36,591 bases of DNA from Actinomycetota bacterium. GTDB lineage: Bacteria; Actinomycetota; Thermoleophilia; Miltoncostaeales; Miltoncostaeaceae. The stretch is from assembly GCA_963169235.1 (NCBI GenBank), contig CAUJCX010000017.1:1-36591 (forward strand), read 5' to 3'. Below, piece after piece: positions 24,438 to 31,183 of this stretch. A program made the translations under genes and the position numbers. The notes under the pieces are model-generated. The model did not search any database, was not told the DNA's origin, and saw only the letters and a list, made by a program, of their open reading frames with translations. The first letter of the stretch is position 1, and each line of letters opens with the position of its first letter.

Positions 24438-25387
24438 CCGCCCGCCCTGCGCACGATGGCGCGGAAGCGGGCCGAGTGGGCGCGCGGGTTGACGTCGATC
24501 TCCTCGGGCGAGGGCTTCACCGCGCGGGTGGTGATGGCCGCCGCCGCCGACTGCCGGCCGCAGCCGCACACGGGCATGCCGGGCGGGCAGATGCAGCCGC
24601 GCACGCGGTCGCGCATGAAGCGCTTCACCATGCGGTCCTCGAGCGAGTGGAAGCAGATCACGCCCAGGCGGCCGCCGGGCGCCAGCAGGGCGAACGCCTC
24701 GTCGAGGCCCTCCTCGAGGACGTCGAGCTCCTCGTTGACCACGATGCGCAGCGCCTGGAACACGCGCTTGGCGGGGTGCCCGCCGGCGAACAGGGCGGCG
24801 GTGGGCACCGCGGCCTTCACCACCTCCACCAGGTCGGCGGTGGTGGTGATGGGCTGCTCGGCGCGCCTGCGCACGATGCCCTTGGCGATGCCGCGCGCGT
24901 ACCGCTCCTCGCCGTACTCGCGCATCCAGCGGGTGAGGTCGGCCTCGGACGCCGTGGCCACCACGTCGGCGGCGCTGCGGTCGCGGCCCGGGTCCATGCG
25001 CATGTCGAGGGGAGCCTGGCGGCTGTACGAGAAGCCGCGCTCGGGGCGGTCGATCTGCATGGACGACAGGCCCAGGTCCATCAGCACCACGTCGGCACGG
25101 ACGCCCTCCGCGTCCAGCCCGGCGAGCGCGTCAGCGAAGTTGGCGCGCACGAACCGGGTGTCGCAGGCGGCGTTCTGGGCGAACGTGGCGAAGTGCGCGC
25201 GCACGTCGGGGTCCTGATCGATGGCGATGTACAGACCGTTCGGCCCCAGGTCGGCGCTCAGCACCCGCGCGTGACCACCGGCGCCGAACGTGCAGTCGAC
25301 CACGGTCTCGCCCGGCCGCGGCGCCAGCAACTCGGCGATCTCGTCCGCCAGGACGGGCGCGTGCGCCACCGCGTCAGGAGCGGCCAT
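24434..25387 (-). CDS. rsmH: 16S rRNA (cytosine(1402)-N(4))-methyltransferase
   Basis: A 317-residue SAM-dependent methyltransferase (MraW) modifying the decoding centre of 16S rRNA. The N-terminal H-x-P-V-L-x-x-E-I, the SAM site V-D-C-T-F-G-A-G-G-H, M-D-L-G-L-S-S-M-Q and the late F-H-S-L-E-D-R are all present. A Cys cluster C-I-C-P-P-x-x-P-V-C-G-C-G near residue 275 is typical of the family. ATG 25387 gives a 14-base overlap with mraZ; longer in-frame starts inside mraZ would add sequence without homology. Confidence 0.96.
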   Translation of the reverse strand: MAAPDAVAHAPVLADEIAELLAPRPGETVVDCTFGAGGHARVLSADLGPNGLYIAIDQDPDVRAHFATFAQNAACDTRFVRANFADALAGLDAEGVRADVVLMDLGLSSMQIDRPERGFSYSRQAPLDMRMDPGRDRSAADVVATASEADLTRWMREYGEERYARGIAKGIVRRRAEQPITTTADLVEVVKAAVPTAALFAGGHPAKRVFQALRIVVNEELDVLEEGLDEAFALLAPGGRLGVICFHSLEDRMVKRFMRDRVRGCICPPGMPVCGCGRQSAAAAITTRAVKPSPEEIDVNPRAHSARFRAIVRRAGG

Positions 25388-25826
25388 CAGCAAGCTTCCG
25401 GGCATACCTCTCCACCCCCCCTCCGCGCATCGCGGCAAAGCGCTCGTCAAGACGTTCCGGGTTCCACAGCTCGAGGTATCCCCGGTTCCCCACCACCTTC
25501 AGCTCCGTGTCGATCCCGGCGTGCTCGCGCTGCGCCTGGTTGAGCGACACGCGCCCCTGCTTGTCGAGATCCATCTCGACGGCGCCGGCCAGCAGGAACC
25601 GGCTGAGCCAGCGGCTGTTCTCGTCGAGCACGTCCAGGTTTCCGAACACCTGCTCGACCAGCGCGTCCCAGTTCTCGGCCGGGCACGCGATGAGGCATCC
25701 ATCCAGCCACCAGCCGACCACCGCGCCCCGGTCGAGGAACGGCGCGCGCAGACGCGCCGGAATCGCGAAGCGGAAGCGGTTGTCGAGCTTGCACTCAATG
25801 ATGCCCCCCTGTGAGCGGTGGTGCAT
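25374..25826 (-). CDS. mraZ: Transcriptional regulator MraZ
   Basis: A 150-residue protein with two AbrB/MazE-like half-domains, each with a D-x-x-x-R signature: L-D-N-R-F-R-F-A-I-P-A near 14-24 and L-D-K-Q-G-R-V-S-L near 87-95. MraZ forms a ring oligomer, binds GTGGG-type repeats before its own gene and controls the dcw operon. Here three such boxes lie directly upstream. ATG 25826 is chosen because TACGGT precedes it by 7 bases (leaderless). It is the first gene of the dcw cluster and diverges from the SOS-type gene at 26013. Confidence 0.95.
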   Translation of the reverse strand: MHHRSQGGIIECKLDNRFRFAIPARLRAPFLDRGAVVGWWLDGCLIACPAENWDALVEQVFGNLDVLDENSRWLSRFLLAGAVEMDLDKQGRVSLNQAQREHAGIDTELKVVGNRGYLELWNPERLDERFAAMRGGGVERYARKLADGRS

Positions 25827-25829
25827 GTT

Positions 25830-25855
25830 CCCCACCGTACCCCACATTCCCCCAC
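25830..25855 (-). promoter_or_regulatory. mraZ promoter embedded in a triple MraZ operator
   Basis: On the minus strand three GTGGGG boxes (25855-25850, 25845-25840, 25835-25830) follow one another at exactly 10-bp intervals, placing all three on one face of the helix. The leaderless -10 box TACGGT (25839-25834) lies between the second box and ATG 25826 and shares two bases with the third box. Known MraZ operators are three or four such repeats, so occupancy here would block the promoter directly. Confidence 0.85.
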
Positions 25856-25870
25856 AAAACAACGCACACG

Positions 25871-25928
25871 CCCCCGTCTTCTCCCCGGTTCCCCCCGTCC
25901 ACCCCCCGGCGCCCTCCCCGGCACCCCC
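25871..25928 (-). other. G-quadruplex-prone G-run cluster
   Basis: The plus strand carries seven C-runs of 3-6 bases (25871-75, 83-86, 91-96, 25902-07, 12-14, 16-19, 24-28) separated by 1-7 bases. The minus strand is therefore a run of G-tracts that satisfies the usual four-tract quadruplex pattern several times over. The tract lies between the mraZ operator and the SOS-type promoter and is not inside either predicted transcript. Confidence 0.5.
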
Positions 25929-25970
25929 GAGACGGCGTTTCAGGCCACCGCCGTCGCAACACATGGTGCA

Positions 25971-26012
25971 GAACACTTGTTCGCGTCCGAGGCCCGAACT
26001 ATTGTTCGCCAC
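25971..26012 (+). promoter_or_regulatory. SOS-type promoter with two LexA boxes
   Basis: Two GAAC-N4-GTTC palindromes: GAACACTTGTTC (25971-25982) and GAACTATTGTTC (25996-26007), the second extended to a perfect CGAAC-N4-GTTCG. This is the LexA box of actinobacteria and Bacillus. The -35 TTGTTC (25977-25982) lies in the first box, the -10 TATTGT (26000-26005) in the second, with a 17-base spacer. ATG 26013 is 7 bases after the -10, so the mRNA looks leaderless. LexA bound to either box would cover a core promoter element. Confidence 0.85.
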
Positions 26013-26360
26013 ATGACATCGATCGCTTCCGCCCCCACCCCCTCGGCCGCTCGGCCCGCGTCCCGCCCTGGCGGCCACCTGCGCGTGGTCACCACGCCGC
26101 CGCGGCGCACGTCCGTGCTGGCCGGTGCCGGCCTGTATCTGGCCGGGTTGTCCGCCGGATCGCTGCTGGTGGCCGCGACGACCGCGGTCTCCGGGGGCTC
26201 GGGCGCGGTGTTCGCGCTGGCCCTGGCGGCGAGCGCCGGTGTCGCCAGCGTGGTGACGGCCCGCGTCGCGCGGACGCGCAACGCCGCCCGCGCAGCGCGC
26301 GTGGCGCGTCCCCGCCCCATCGCCGCGCCCGCCCCGCACGCGTTGCGCCGAGTGGCCTGA
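26013..26360 (+). CDS. Putative SOS-inducible small membrane protein
   Basis: A 115-residue protein of no family I recognise. A polar N-terminus of about 33 residues (with H-L-R-V-V near 22-26) is followed by two hydrophobic helices (about 34-56 and 64-83) joined by a short Gly/Ser turn, then an Arg/Ala/Pro-rich basic tail. The promoter holds two LexA boxes. LexA-controlled small membrane proteins that halt division are known (YneA in Bacillus, DivS in Corynebacterium, Rv2719c/ChiZ in Mycobacterium, SidA in Caulobacter). No LysM domain is present, unlike YneA. Divergence from mraZ at the head of the dcw cluster fits a division-checkpoint role. That role is inference; the SOS control is well supported by sequence. 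Confidence 0.75.
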   Translation: MTSIASAPTPSAARPASRPGGHLRVVTTPPRRTSVLAGAGLYLAGLSAGSLLVAATTAVSGGSGAVFALALAASAGVASVVTARVARTRNAARAARVARPRPIAAPAPHALRRVA

Positions 26361-26409
26361 CACGCGTCACCATCGTGGGCGGCCCTTATGCCGCCGCGAC
26401 CGGGTGCGT

Positions 26410-26424
26410 TAACCTTCCGGCGGT
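26410..26424 (+). promoter_or_regulatory. Probable promoter of the ppx operon
   Basis: TAACCT (26410-26415) lies 9 bases before ATG 26425, in an otherwise GC-rich 64-base gap after the SOS-type gene. A weak TTATGC (26386-26391) could act as the -35. The mRNA would have a leader of zero to three bases. Confidence 0.4.
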
Positions 26425-27312
26425 ATGGGTTCCCCGCCTCCCGCCCGCCGCATCGCCGCGATCGACGTGGGCACGAACACGATCCGCATGCTCGTGGCCC
26501 GCTTGCAGGACGGGGTGCCGAGCGCCCTCGCCTCCGCGTCGTCGATGACCGGCCTGGGCGCCGGGCTGGGCGAGACGGGCCGCATCTCCGGCGACGCGCT
26601 GGACGCCGCCGAGCGCACGCTGTCGGCCATGGTGAGCGAGGCGCGCGGCCTCGAGGTGGACGAGGTGATGGTGGCGTGCACCGCCATCGCGCGCGACGCC
26701 GCCAACGCCGACGAGCTGCTGGAGCGCATCCGGCGTGCCACCGACGTCGAGCCGCGCGTGCTGTCGGGCACCGAGGAGGCCAACCTCACGTTCCTGGGGC
26801 TGCTCAGCGCGGGCGTCAGCGAGCCGCTTCTGGCCGCCGACCTGGGCGGCGGCAGTCTCGAGCTGATGGGCGGCAGCGCACCGTCGCCCGACTGGGCCGT
26901 GTCGCTGCCCCTCGGCGTGCGCCTCTTGACCGAGCGGTACCGGCCCTCCGACCCGCCCGAGCTGGACGTGCTGGGCCCGATGGTGGCGCACGCGCGCAGC
27001 CTCATCGACCCGGTGGCGGCCGACCACCCGGCCACCTCGTGCGTGGTGGCGGGAGGGACGCCGCTGGCGCTGGCGCGCCTGGCGCGTCAGGCCGAGCTCG
27101 ACCGCGACGCGCTGGTGCGGTGCGTCGAGGCCCTGGCGGGCTCGCCCGCCGACGACCTGGCGGCCCACGAGTCGATCGACCCGGCACGCGTGCGCATGTG
27201 CTTCGCGGGCGCCGCGGTGATGGAGGCCGTGCGCCGCGCGTTCGACGTGCCGTACGTGACGGTCAGCACCGCGGGCCTGCGCGAGGGGCTCGTGATCGAG
27301 GCGTGCATATGA
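26425..27312 (+). CDS. Short Ppx/GppA family phosphatase (exopolyphosphatase)
   Basis: A 295-residue member of the ASKHA-fold Ppx/GppA family, which hydrolyses polyphosphate or pppGpp. The phosphate loop I-D-V-G-T-N-T-I-R-M near 13-22, D-L-G-G-G-S-L-E-L in the middle and V-V-A-G-G-T-P near 207 are the family signatures. It lacks the C-terminal HD-type domain of E. coli Ppx, like the short actinobacterial forms. It heads a six-gene operon with CHAD proteins, which bind polyphosphate, favouring an exopolyphosphatase role. Its stop overlaps the next start as ATGA. Confidence 0.88.
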   Translation: MGSPPPARRIAAIDVGTNTIRMLVARLQDGVPSALASASSMTGLGAGLGETGRISGDALDAAERTLSAMVSEARGLEVDEVMVACTAIARDAANADELLERIRRATDVEPRVLSGTEEANLTFLGLLSAGVSEPLLAADLGGGSLELMGGSAPSPDWAVSLPLGVRLLTERYRPSDPPELDVLGPMVAHARSLIDPVAADHPATSCVVAGGTPLALARLARQAELDRDALVRCVEALAGSPADDLAAHESIDPARVRMCFAGAAVMEAVRRAFDVPYVTVSTAGLREGLVIEACI

Positions 27313-28151
27313 CCGACATCGGCAGCGCCGGCTACCTGCATCACTGGGCGCTCGCCGAGGCGCCGTTCCTCTTGGAGCCCGACCACCGCTTCGCGTACGA
27401 GCGCAACGACCACCGCGAGGGCCTCGCGCGCATGGTGTTCGGCCTCACCCAGCTGGGTGGCCTGGTGCTCATCACCGGTGAGATCGGCTGCGGCAAGACG
27501 ATGCTGGTGCAGAGCCTCGAGCGGCTGCTGGCCGGGGGCGGGCGCCGGGTGGTGAGCGTGTCCAACCCGCCGCGCACGGCCGCCGCGCTGCTGTCGGCCA
27601 TGCTGGTGGCGGCGGGCGGCGAGCCCGCGTCGTCGGCCGCGCGCGCCGGCACGCGCCTGCGGGGGCTCCTGGCCGAGTCGGAGGCCGCCGGCGTGCCCAC
27701 GGTGTTCGCCGTCGACGAGGCCCAGCGGCTCGACCCGCGTGCCATCGACGAGCTGCGCCTGCTGACGAACCCGGGTGACGGCCCCACCGCGCCCACCGTG
27801 CTGCTGGGCCAGCCCGAGCTGTCGGGCAAGATCAACCGGCAGCGGCAGGTGTCGCAGCGCGTCGTGGTGCGCTTCCACCTGCAGCCGATGGGCCCCGACG
27901 AGGTCGACGGGTACATCGCCCACCGGCTGGCCGTCGCCGGGCGCCGCGACCGGCTGTTCACCACGCGGGCGACCCGGGCCATCCACGCCGACACGGGCGG
28001 CGTGCCGCGCCTGGTCAATCTGTTGTGCGCCAACGCCCTGTTCGTGGGCGCGGCGCGCGACGACGACCGCGTCGACGCCGACACGGTGGGCGACCTCATC
28101 GAGGACCGCAACCGCGCGCAGGCGCTGGCCGACGGCGACGGTGCCGCGTGA
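27309..28151 (+). CDS. ExeA/GspA-type AAA ATPase
   Basis: A 280-residue P-loop ATPase. The N-terminal Y-L-H-H-W-x-L-x-E-x-P-F resembles the ExeA start. Walker A is G-E-I-G-C-G-K-T near 57-64, Walker B is V-F-A-V-D-E-A-Q near 134-141, and G-Q-P-E-L lies near 165. The C-terminal helical region has T-G-G-V-P-R-L-V-N-L-L-C, as in ExeA and related loaders. No membrane helix or peptidoglycan-binding domain is attached, so it is a soluble version. In this operon it may remodel or position polyphosphate-associated proteins; that is inference. The start overlaps ppx as ATGA and the stop overlaps the next gene as GTGA. Confidence 0.85.
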   Translation: MTDIGSAGYLHHWALAEAPFLLEPDHRFAYERNDHREGLARMVFGLTQLGGLVLITGEIGCGKTMLVQSLERLLAGGGRRVVSVSNPPRTAAALLSAMLVAAGGEPASSAARAGTRLRGLLAESEAAGVPTVFAVDEAQRLDPRAIDELRLLTNPGDGPTAPTVLLGQPELSGKINRQRQVSQRVVVRFHLQPMGPDEVDGYIAHRLAVAGRRDRLFTTRATRAIHADTGGVPRLVNLLCANALFVGAARDDDRVDADTVGDLIEDRNRAQALADGDGAA

Positions 28152-28474
28152 GCGAGGTGTCGTACCAGTCCATCCTGTCGCCGGTCTCGCGGGGGGACGC
28201 GGGCGCGTTCGTGTCGCTGCCGCCCGACGCGGTGACGACGCGCCGCAAGCAGGCCACCAAGTCGGCCACCGTCGCGCTGTCGAAGGCGCAGCTGGCGTGG
28301 CTCGACCACGTGGCGGCCATCAGCGGGCGCGGCGTCGATCGCGACGCGGTGGTGCGTGCGCTGGTCGACGTGGGCCGTCACCTCGACGTCGACTGGGCGC
28401 TGGTGGCGGGGGGCGCGGCCATGCGCGCCGCGGTGCGCGACGCCGTGCGCGTGCGCCACACGCCGGGACGCTGA
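28148..28474 (+). CDS. Small protein with ribbon-helix-helix-like segment
   Basis: A 108-residue protein. Around residues 37-75 the pattern of a short beta strand (S-A-T-V-A-L-S), a helix (K-A-Q-L-A-W-L-D-H-V-A-A-I-S-G) and a second helix (D-R-D-A-V-V-R-A-L-V-D-V-G) resembles a MetJ/Arc-type RHH unit, preceded by basic T-T-R-R-K-Q. It could be the operon's regulator or an adaptor for the ATPase. GTG 28148 overlaps the ATPase stop as GTGA. The RHH call is by eye only. Confidence 0.6.
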   Translation: MSEVSYQSILSPVSRGDAGAFVSLPPDAVTTRRKQATKSATVALSKAQLAWLDHVAAISGRGVDRDAVVRALVDVGRHLDVDWALVAGGAAMRAAVRDAVRVRHTPGR

Positions 28475-28478
28475 CGCG

Positions 28479-28991
28479 GTGGCGACCGCGTGGAGAGTGC
28501 GAGGGGTTTCTGCGCGCAGCGCGTTCCGCGACGCCGCCGGCCGCACCATCCTCACCCGCTGGCGCGAGATGATGAGCTACCGCGACGGCACGCTGGCCGG
28601 CGACGACATCGAGGAGCTGCACGCGATGCGCGTGTCGTCGCGCCGCCTGCGGGCCGCGATGGACGCGTTCGCGGGGGCGTTTCCCGAGCAGTCGTTCCGG
28701 CGCAACCTGCGGGTGGTGAAGCGGGTCACCGACACGCTGGGCGAGGCGCGCGACCTCGACGTGGCGGTGGAGCACCTGCGCGAGCTCGCCGCCGGCCTCG
28801 ACGCGTCCGACCAGCCAGGCGTCGACGGGCTCATCGCCCGGTACCGGGCCGACCGCGAGGCCGAGACGGCGCACATCGCGCGGTTGTTCGCCGACCTCGA
28901 GCGCGATCGCTTCGGCCCCCGCTTCGAGCGCTGGGTGACCAAGCACACCGGTGTCGACGTGGCGAAGCTCAACCCGCGCCCCCCGGCCTGA
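28479..28991 (+). CDS. CHAD-domain protein, N-terminal-half type
   Basis: A 170-residue all-helical protein. It carries the first CHAD signature E-L-H-A-M-R-V-S-S-R-R-L-R (H48, R51, R55, R56, R58) and the following L-G-E-A-R-D-L-D-V (87-95), the layout of the first four-helix half of a CHAD domain. CHAD domains use conserved His/Arg/Lys residues to bind polyphosphate and can target proteins to polyphosphate granules. Full domains are about 200-300 residues with two such halves; only one is present. The other half appears to be the next gene, whose ATG overlaps this stop by one base (TGATG). Confidence 0.85.
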   Translation: MATAWRVRGVSARSAFRDAAGRTILTRWREMMSYRDGTLAGDDIEELHAMRVSSRRLRAAMDAFAGAFPEQSFRRNLRVVKRVTDTLGEARDLDVAVEHLRELAAGLDASDQPGVDGLIARYRADREAETAHIARLFADLERDRFGPRFERWVTKHTGVDVAKLNPRPPA

Positions 28992-29581
28992 TGGCGAAGC
29001 CCCGTCCCGTGAAGGGCATCCGCGCCGACGGCCGCCTCACCCCCAACGCGCGCCGCATCATGGCCGTGCGCATCGAGGAGGTGTACCAGTACGACGGCGC
29101 GGTGGCCGACCCGGCGCGCGTCACCGAGCTGCACGACATGCGCATCGCCTGCAAGCGGCTGCGCTACCTGCTGGAGATCTTCACCCCGGCGTTCGTCGCC
29201 GACCTGGAGCCGTTCATCGACGAGGTGAAGGAGCTTCAGGACGTGCTGGGCGACATCCACGACTGCGACGTGCAGATCCCCATGCTGATCGACCATCTGG
29301 CGTGGCTCGAGCGCCAGGAGCGGGACGGTGTCGACGCCGTGCTGGCCGTGGGCACGCCGCGCCCGCGCACGGCCGCCACCCGGGAGGCGGCGTTCGCCCA
29401 GTTCCGCCGCCGCTTCGACGAGGCCCGGCGCGCCGACGAGCGCCCCGGCCTGCACACCATGATCGGTCTGCGGCGGCGCGAGCGCGACGTCCGCTACGCC
29501 GACTTCATCTCGCGCTGGCGCCGTCTGAAGCACGAGCACTTCCGCGCCCGCCTCGAGGCGGCGCTGGGCATCGCGCGATGA
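28991..29581 (+). CDS. CHAD-domain protein, C-terminal-half type
   Basis: A 196-residue helical protein with the second CHAD signature E-L-H-D-M-R-I-A-C-K-R-L-R-Y-L-L-E (H48, R51, K55, R56, R58) and L-Q-D-V-L-G-D-I-H-D-C-D-V (82-94). The K-R-L-R-Y-x-L-E and L-Q-D-x-L-G-x-x-x-D forms are those of the C-terminal half of ordinary CHAD domains. The C-terminal 60 residues are rich in Arg. With the preceding gene it would rebuild a complete two-half basic tunnel. The stop overlaps the phosphoesterase start as ATGA. Confidence 0.85.
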   Translation: MAKPRPVKGIRADGRLTPNARRIMAVRIEEVYQYDGAVADPARVTELHDMRIACKRLRYLLEIFTPAFVADLEPFIDEVKELQDVLGDIHDCDVQIPMLIDHLAWLERQERDGVDAVLAVGTPRPRTAATREAAFAQFRRRFDEARRADERPGLHTMIGLRRRERDVRYADFISRWRRLKHEHFRARLEAALGIAR

Positions 29582-30246
29582 GTCCCTCCGGCGACCGCGT
29601 CCGCCTGGCGCTGGTGGGCGACGTGCACGGCAACGCACCCGCGTTCAAGGCCGTGCTGGCCGACATCGCCGAGCACGGCATCGTGAACGGCGTGAACACC
29701 GGCGATGTGGTGATGCGCGGCGTCCACCCGAAGGCCGCGGTGAAGCTGGCGCGCGGGCTGGGCTGGCCGACGGTGCTGGGCAACACCGACATGAAGGTGG
29801 GACGCGGCAGGCCCCGCCCCGCGGGTCACCCCGCGTCCGACCGGCCCGGCTCGCGCAGCTGGACCATCCGCCGCCTGTCGAACGCCGACATCGTGTGGCT
29901 GGCGGGCCGGCCGCGCCGCGTGGTGGTGGAGATGGGCGACCGCCGCGTGCTGATCACGCACGGCCACCCGGGGGACCTGTCGGTGGTGATCGACGTCGAC
30001 ACGCCGGCCGGCGACCTGGTGAAGCTGGCCCGCAAGCTGGACGTGGACGCCATCGTCACCGGCCACACCCACCGCCCGGTGATCCACCGCCAGGGGGGCG
30101 TGCTGTTCGTGAACCCGGGCAGCGTCGGCGAGGGCACGAAGGACGACCGGCGGCCGTCGTGGGCGTGGCTCGAGCTGGTCGACGGGAAGCTCGAGGCGCA
30201 CCTGGAGCGCGTCGACGCACCGCTGGCGCCGCCGCGCCAGAAGTAG
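29578..30246 (+). CDS. Metallophosphoesterase, YfcE/MJ0936-like
   Basis: A 222-residue calcineurin-like phosphodiesterase. All metal motifs are in order: G-D-V-H-G-N (about 14-19), N-T-G-D-V-V, V-L-G-N-T-D, I-T-H-G-H-P and G-H-T-H-R-P. An N-P-G-S-V-G-E-G near the C-terminus is typical of the YfcE group. The insert between G-N-T-D and the next helix is basic and Gly/Pro-rich. It is the last gene of the Ppx-CHAD operon and probably acts on a phosphate-containing substrate linked to it. The 52 bases downstream contain an imperfect GC-rich inverted repeat before the convergent anti-sigma gene. Confidence 0.88.
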   Translation: MSPSGDRVRLALVGDVHGNAPAFKAVLADIAEHGIVNGVNTGDVVMRGVHPKAAVKLARGLGWPTVLGNTDMKVGRGRPRPAGHPASDRPGSRSWTIRRLSNADIVWLAGRPRRVVVEMGDRRVLITHGHPGDLSVVIDVDTPAGDLVKLARKLDVDAIVTGHTHRPVIHRQGGVLFVNPGSVGEGTKDDRRPSWAWLELVDGKLEAHLERVDAPLAPPRQK

Positions 30247-30298
30247 CCCCCGCCCGCCGCACAGACATGTTCGGCTGCTGACCGGGCCCGACCGGGGC

Positions 30299-31183
30299 TC
30301 AGCGGATGACGAACATGAACACCTGCGGCGGCGGGCCCGCGATGGGAACGGTGGCCCCCACCGCGCGCAGCCGCGCCGCCAGCAGCCGCCGCGACGCGGG
30401 GCTGCGGGTGGTGACCGCGTCGCGCAGCGCGACGCCCACCGCGCGGTCGGCCGGCCGCACGCCGGGTACGGACGCCGGGGAACGCACGGCCGCGACGACG
30501 CCGCGGCGAAGGTCGGCAGGCGCGTCCGGCCCCTGCGGCACCGCGAGCTCGAACACGGCGCCGCCGCCCGCCGTGAGGCGCAGCGCACCGACGCCCAGCA
30601 CCAGCCCGCGCGAGCGTAGGTACGCCATCGCGGCGGGTACACCCGCGGCCACCTGCGCGCGGGTCACCGGCACGGGCGCGGGAGCGGGCGACGGCGTTGC
30701 CGCCGGGGCGGGAGCCGCAGACGGCGCAGGCGCGGACGGGGCAGGAGCCGCGGGCGCCGCAGACACCGTCGGAACGGTCGGGGCAGGGGTCCCCGCCCGC
30801 GCGGCGCTGTCGGCCTGGGCGGCCGGTGCCTTCTCGGCGGGGGCGGAGGAGGCGTCGCGGCCGGCCATGGTGACGTCGGAGCCACCGCCACCGCGGATCA
30901 GCGCCGCGGCGACGACGGCGACCACCACGACGGCCGCCAGCGAGCCCGCCAGGGCCGGCAGGCGCGTCGGCAACCACCGCCGGCGGGCCCGGGCCGGCGC
31001 CTGACCGGCGCGCGTCGCGTCGATCACCCGCGTGCGCACATCGGCGGGGGCGGGCGGCGTCGCGTCGCGCAGCGCGGCGGTGAACGCCAGCAGGTCGCGC
31101 TCGTCGTCGTCACGGGGCGCGGCGCCGTCAAGCAGCGCGTCCAGGCGCTCGGGATCGGGCATGCGGTGGGTGTCGTCGGTCAC
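30299..31183 (-). CDS. Membrane anti-sigma factor
   Basis: A 294-residue protein whose GTG overlaps the ECF sigma stop as GTGA. A cytoplasmic helical domain (about 1-70) is followed by one membrane helix (about 74-95), an extracellular Ala/Pro/Thr-rich linker of about 90 residues, and a folded C-terminal domain of about 110 residues. No H-x3-C-x2-C zinc motif is seen, so it is not a ZAS-type anti-sigma. Pairing with the sigma gene and topology are the basis for the call. The long Pro-Ala linker suggests the C-terminal domain reaches into the cell wall. Confidence 0.75.
   Translation of the reverse strand: MTDDTHRMPDPERLDALLDGAAPRDDDERDLLAFTAALRDATPPAPADVRTRVIDATRAGQAPARARRRWLPTRLPALAGSLAAVVVVAVVAAALIRGGGGSDVTMAGRDASSAPAEKAPAAQADSAARAGTPAPTVPTVSAAPAAPAPSAPAPSAAPAPAATPSPAPAPVPVTRAQVAAGVPAAMAYLRSRGLVLGVGALRLTAGGGAVFELAVPQGPDAPADLRRGVVAAVRSPASVPGVRPADRAVGVALRDAVTTRSPASRRLLAARLRAVGATVPIAGPPPQVFMFVIR

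Noticed and set aside
25971-26007. The GAAC/GTTC palindromes as sites for a regulator other than LexA
   Set aside because: Other regulators use partly similar half-sites, but the 4-base spacer, flanking C/G and duplication over both core promoter hexamers fit LexA best. No other candidate regulator is encoded next to it.
27309-28151. ExeA-like ATPase as a transposition helper (TniB/IstB-like)
   Set aside because: No transposase, terminal repeats or target duplications surround it, and it is coupled by overlaps to ppx and downstream genes.
30247-30298. Bidirectional terminator between the phosphoesterase and anti-sigma genes
   Set aside because: Only an imperfect GCTGA...TCAGC repeat with interrupted pairing. 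It is not strong enough to call.
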